Source: JAVBOP01 sp031550405 (GTDB taxonomy: Bacteria > Bacteroidota > Ignavibacteria > Kapaibacteriales > UBA2268). Taken from it: a DNA stretch of 8,159 nt. Shown in pieces: positions 5,933 through 8,159 of the stretch (positions within the stretch are counted from its first letter, which is position 1; each line of letters begins with the position of its first letter). The notes under the pieces are model-generated. The model saw only the letters and a program-made list of their open reading frames with translations. It was not told where the DNA came from and made no database searches. The stretch spans positions 1 to 8,159 of the forward strand of contig JAVBOP010000226.1 in NCBI GenBank assembly GCA_031550405.1. Direction: 5' to 3'. The position numbers were made by a program, and so were the translations under genes.

Positions 5933-7249
5933 TTATAGCAGCATGCCTTTAAATATAATCAATGGTTGCGATATAAGCATCATAATTCTGCCAAGCATAT
6001 TGCTTTTTAGAACTAATTCCCATGTAAAACCCCAGGAAGGTACTGCTACCATCAGGATTAGAAAGGCAAGTGTTGTTTTTGACGGCGGCAATATCGAGCA
6101 GAAAGTGCTATTGATTTTTTGCACGATACTAATAAATTTATCAGGAAACATCCGCTCTAAAGCATCCAGCGGAACGAATAAAAATGTGACAAATGTTGTA
6201 GTCGTTGCATAGCAGAATATACGGCCATAATCTATCGAAAGCACCGTAAACAGCGGTAAAAGAACCAATAGCTGGAACATGAAAAGTGTTGAAAAGATAA
6301 CCTTGTGCTGTTCTGTGAAAACTGTATTTTGTCTTTTGAAAACGCTAAACATGCTGGTTACAATATAATAAACCACAGGAAACGCCATGCACCAAAACAC
6401 GACAGATATAACTTGTATATCCTCTGCCAAAAAATTTGTTGTAGAATGAAATTTAAAGGCATATTCGGGTGTCCATCCCAATGCAACAATGGAATTTCCA
6501 ATTTCTATAGGTGTTGGCTGATTAGCAATCATTTGCCATGAATCCCATATCGCTTGCGCCATATTTTGATTTCCGTGAGCCAGCGCAGCAACCGTAAATA
6601 CAATAATACAAGGTAGTAACGACCCGCAAGCCATAAATACCGCTCTATATGTATTATGCTTTCTAAAATAGCTGAACAGTATCAAAAATAATATTGGCAA
6701 TGTGAATATTGCGAAAACTTCATGTGTAAGAATTATGAATACAGATAAGATGTTTATTAATAGCAGCTTAACAGCAATTGGAATAGATTTTCTGCTATGC
6801 CAAATCCAAAGAACCGCTATGAAAAACAAGAACATTAAACTGTCTTTTCTAAGCCAAACGCCAGAATATACAAGCATTCCCAATGAAAAGCAAAGAGGCA
6901 GAACATACAATGTATATCCCTTCTTTATAAAGGACTTAATGAAAAATACCAATAAAATGGCAAAGGTAATAAAACTAATAGCCTCTATCGTCCATACAAC
7001 ATTTATATGAAAATTTTTAGCAAAAAAGAACAGGATTTCGCCCAGCAAGCCTCGCCGCACAAATCCAGCTTGATAATTTATTAAATATTCTGAAATGCCC
7101 CAATAATTGTAATTATAATTTGTAAAAAAAAATTGCTTGATAAAAGTTGCAAGCAGCGATATCATATACAGTATGTATATGGCATTAAATGTGTTTGTTT
7201 TATTGAGCTTAATCATAAATTGTATTTTGTTGGGATTTATTGCCATCAC
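5933..7249 (-). CDS. Polytopic membrane protein, possible GT-C-like glycosyltransferase
   Basis: A 438-aa inner-membrane protein with roughly ten to twelve hydrophobic segments (for example 23-42, 90-106, 113-129, 137-150, 161-174, 178-194, 205-224, 281-298, 320-337, 345-360, 393-408). Conserved-looking polar motifs sit in or beside membrane segments: NYQAGFVRRGLLGE (58-71), RKD (134-136), HE (176-177) and DYGR (340-343). I recall the same set in uncharacterised membrane proteins of polysaccharide loci, but no assigned function. An acidic and basic residue set in loops of a many-helix protein is compatible with a GT-C fold using a lipid-linked sugar, and the next two genes could make such a donor; this is inference. 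The start is uncertain: ATG codons occur at 7249, 7246 and residue 12, none with a clear ribosome site. It is followed after 18 bp by the UbiA-type gene and preceded by a 112-bp gap after aroA. Confidence 0.75.
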   Translation of the reverse strand: MMAINPNKIQFMIKLNKTNTFNAIYILYMISLLATFIKQFFFTNYNYNYWGISEYLINYQAGFVRRGLLGEILFFFAKNFHINVVWTIEAISFITFAILLVFFIKSFIKKGYTLYVLPLCFSLGMLVYSGVWLRKDSLMFLFFIAVLWIWHSRKSIPIAVKLLLINILSVFIILTHEVFAIFTLPILFLILFSYFRKHNTYRAVFMACGSLLPCIIVFTVAALAHGNQNMAQAIWDSWQMIANQPTPIEIGNSIVALGWTPEYAFKFHSTTNFLAEDIQVISVVFWCMAFPVVYYIVTSMFSVFKRQNTVFTEQHKVIFSTLFMFQLLVLLPLFTVLSIDYGRIFCYATTTTFVTFLFVPLDALERMFPDKFISIVQKINSTFCSILPPSKTTLAFLILMVAVPSWGFTWELVLKSNMLGRIMMLISQPLIIFKGMLL

Positions 7250-7254
7250 TATAT

Positions 7255-7274
7255 TTATGAATAAAAATTCATAA
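7255..7274 (-). other. Perfect inverted repeat in the leader of the membrane protein gene
   Basis: TTATGAAT (7255-7262) and ATTCATAA (7267-7274) form an 8-bp stem with a 4-nt loop, ending 5 nt before the ATG at 7249. There is no T-run after it on either strand, so it is not a typical terminator. It might be an operator or a translation-affecting hairpin. Confidence 0.45.
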
Positions 7275-7308
7275 TACTACATGGCATTTCCATTATTTTT
7301 TTTGAATG

Positions 7309-7316
7309 CAAATTTA
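7309..7316 (-). promoter_or_regulatory. Possible Bacteroidota-type -7 promoter element
   Basis: Minus strand TAAATTTG fits TAnnTTTG, the -7 element of Bacteroidota promoters, and is followed by CA as often seen. It would start transcription near 7303 and give a leader of about 50 nt containing the hairpin at 7255-7274. No TTTG-type -33 element is found at the usual distance, so support is partial. If real, it drives the membrane protein-UbiA-HAD operon separately from aroA. Confidence 0.35.
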
Positions 7317-7361
7317 CAAAATAAAATTAAGATTAATGGCAGAAAAATGGAGTGTCTAAGG

Positions 7362-8159
7362 TTAATTAGCTGTAAAATCCACTTGCAAAGCAGACCAAAA
7401 ATCGGGATAGGATTTGTTCACACAATTGGCATTTTTGATGCGAATTTCGTCTTTTGCTTGCGTCGCAGCAATAGCAGCAGCCATCGCAATCCTGTGGTCA
7501 AAATGCGGATCAATTACGCCTGAATTTAAAGCCGATGGATAAATTATATAACTATCATCTAAAATTTCAATTTTTGCGCCAATCGTTGTAAGCTCATTGT
7601 ACAACACAAGCTTACGATTACTTTCTTTGTTCGTTAATCTGTTAATTCCAATAATTTTTGATTTAGATTTTGCATTCAAAGCAAGCACAACCAGCGGTGG
7701 AATCAGGTCAGGACATTGAGTAGCATCAAATTCAAATCCCATAAAATCGCTTTGAAAAATCGTAATCGCATCAACATCCACGCACATTTTTATATTTAAA
7801 ATTAAAAATAATTCATATATTTTTTTATCAGGCTGTACCGAATCAATACTGAGATTTCTGATTTTTACCTTGCCGGCGATTGCTCCCAAAACAAACAAAT
7901 TGGCAGCAGCGCTCCAATCGCCTTCCAAATCCATCATCTGAGAATTGTATTTTTGCCTGCCTTTTATATTAAAAATTTGGTTATTTTGATTGCAACGTTT
8001 GTTTATTAATATGCCGAAATCATTTAAGATTTTAACAGTTAAATCTATATATCCAATAGAATTAAGATTTTCTATCCTGAGAATGCTATCTTCATCACAA
8101 AGCGGTAATGCAAAAAGTAGTCCCGTCAAAATTTGCGAAGTATTATTATAACTAAAATA
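7362..8159 (-). CDS. aroA: 3-phosphoshikimate 1-carboxyvinyltransferase (EPSP synthase), C-terminal part
   Basis: Sixth step of the shikimate pathway: joins phosphoenolpyruvate to shikimate-3-phosphate, in the cytoplasm. The frame runs open to the window edge, so the 5' part lies outside; 265 codons plus a TAA stop are seen, against about 400-430 in the family. Numbered from the window edge, motifs are TSQILTGLLFALPL (7-20), EGDWSAAANLFVLGAIAG (79-96), CPDLIPP with D151 (149-155), NKESNRK with K178, E179 and R182, HFDHRIAMAAAIAA (219-232), and VNKSYPDFW with K249. These correspond to E. coli D313, K340, E341, R344, H385-R386 and K411, so the catalytic half is intact. A TTG at 8129 is an internal leucine, not the start. 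The next gene begins 112 bp downstream with its own possible promoter. Confidence 0.95.
   Translation of the reverse strand, partial: YFSYNNTSQILTGLLFALPLCDEDSILRIENLNSIGYIDLTVKILNDFGILINKRCNQNNQIFNIKGRQKYNSQMMDLEGDWSAAANLFVLGAIAGKVKIRNLSIDSVQPDKKIYELFLILNIKMCVDVDAITIFQSDFMGFEFDATQCPDLIPPLVVLALNAKSKSKIIGINRLTNKESNRKLVLYNELTTIGAKIEILDDSYIIYPSALNSGVIDPHFDHRIAMAAAIAATQAKDEIRIKNANCVNKSYPDFWSALQVDFTAN

Noticed and set aside
1..8159. CRISPR array, tRNA or rRNA gene
   Set aside because: No regularly spaced direct repeats and no tRNA- or rRNA-like segments were recognised on reading both strands.

Overview
The window looks like chromosomal DNA from an AT-rich Gram-negative bacterium, most likely of the Bacteroidota/FCB group. 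The evidence is an outer-membrane beta-barrel protein, a UbiA-HAD pair resembling Bacteroidota homologues, generally weak Shine-Dalgarno sequences, and one match to the Bacteroidota promoter element TAnnTTTG (7309-7316, minus strand). The assignment rests on recalled family resemblance only and is moderate. Two housekeeping genes are cut by the window edges: serS (seryl-tRNA synthetase, C-terminal part) on the left and aroA (EPSP synthase, C-terminal part) on the right.

Left half, plus strand (1-2292). The serS 3' end is followed by a two-gene accessory cassette. The first gene is a 310-aa protein with an unrecognised N-terminal region and a complete C-terminal HNH nuclease domain. The second is a 226-aa protein with a small N-terminal domain, an HRDC domain and a C-terminal helix-turn-helix. 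Immediately after it is a 90-base open stretch that reads like the extreme C-terminus of a retropepsin-like aspartyl protease whose body is missing. The cassette is visibly more AT-rich than serS. Together this suggests a laterally acquired DNA-acting module next to gene debris.

Right half, minus strand (8159 down to 2379). Reading in transcription order: aroA (partial), a 112-bp gap with a possible promoter and leader hairpin, a 12-odd-helix membrane protein of unknown function, a UbiA-type polyprenyl-phosphate phosphoribosyltransferase, a HAD-IB phosphatase, a 113-bp gap with a possible promoter, a BadF/NAGK-family sugar kinase, and an outer-membrane barrel protein. UbiA plus HAD could make a polyprenyl-phosphate pentose donor (phosphoribosylation, then removal of the 5-phosphate). 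The membrane protein just upstream in the same tight operon could use or handle that lipid-linked sugar, which is an inference. The kinase and barrel form a second close pair with 24 bp between them.

The two halves converge at about 2200-2380, which holds the protease-like relic, a short A-rich tandem repeat and no convincing terminator. No tRNA, rRNA, CRISPR array, transposase or integrase was seen. No stretch longer than 300 bases lacks a gene.
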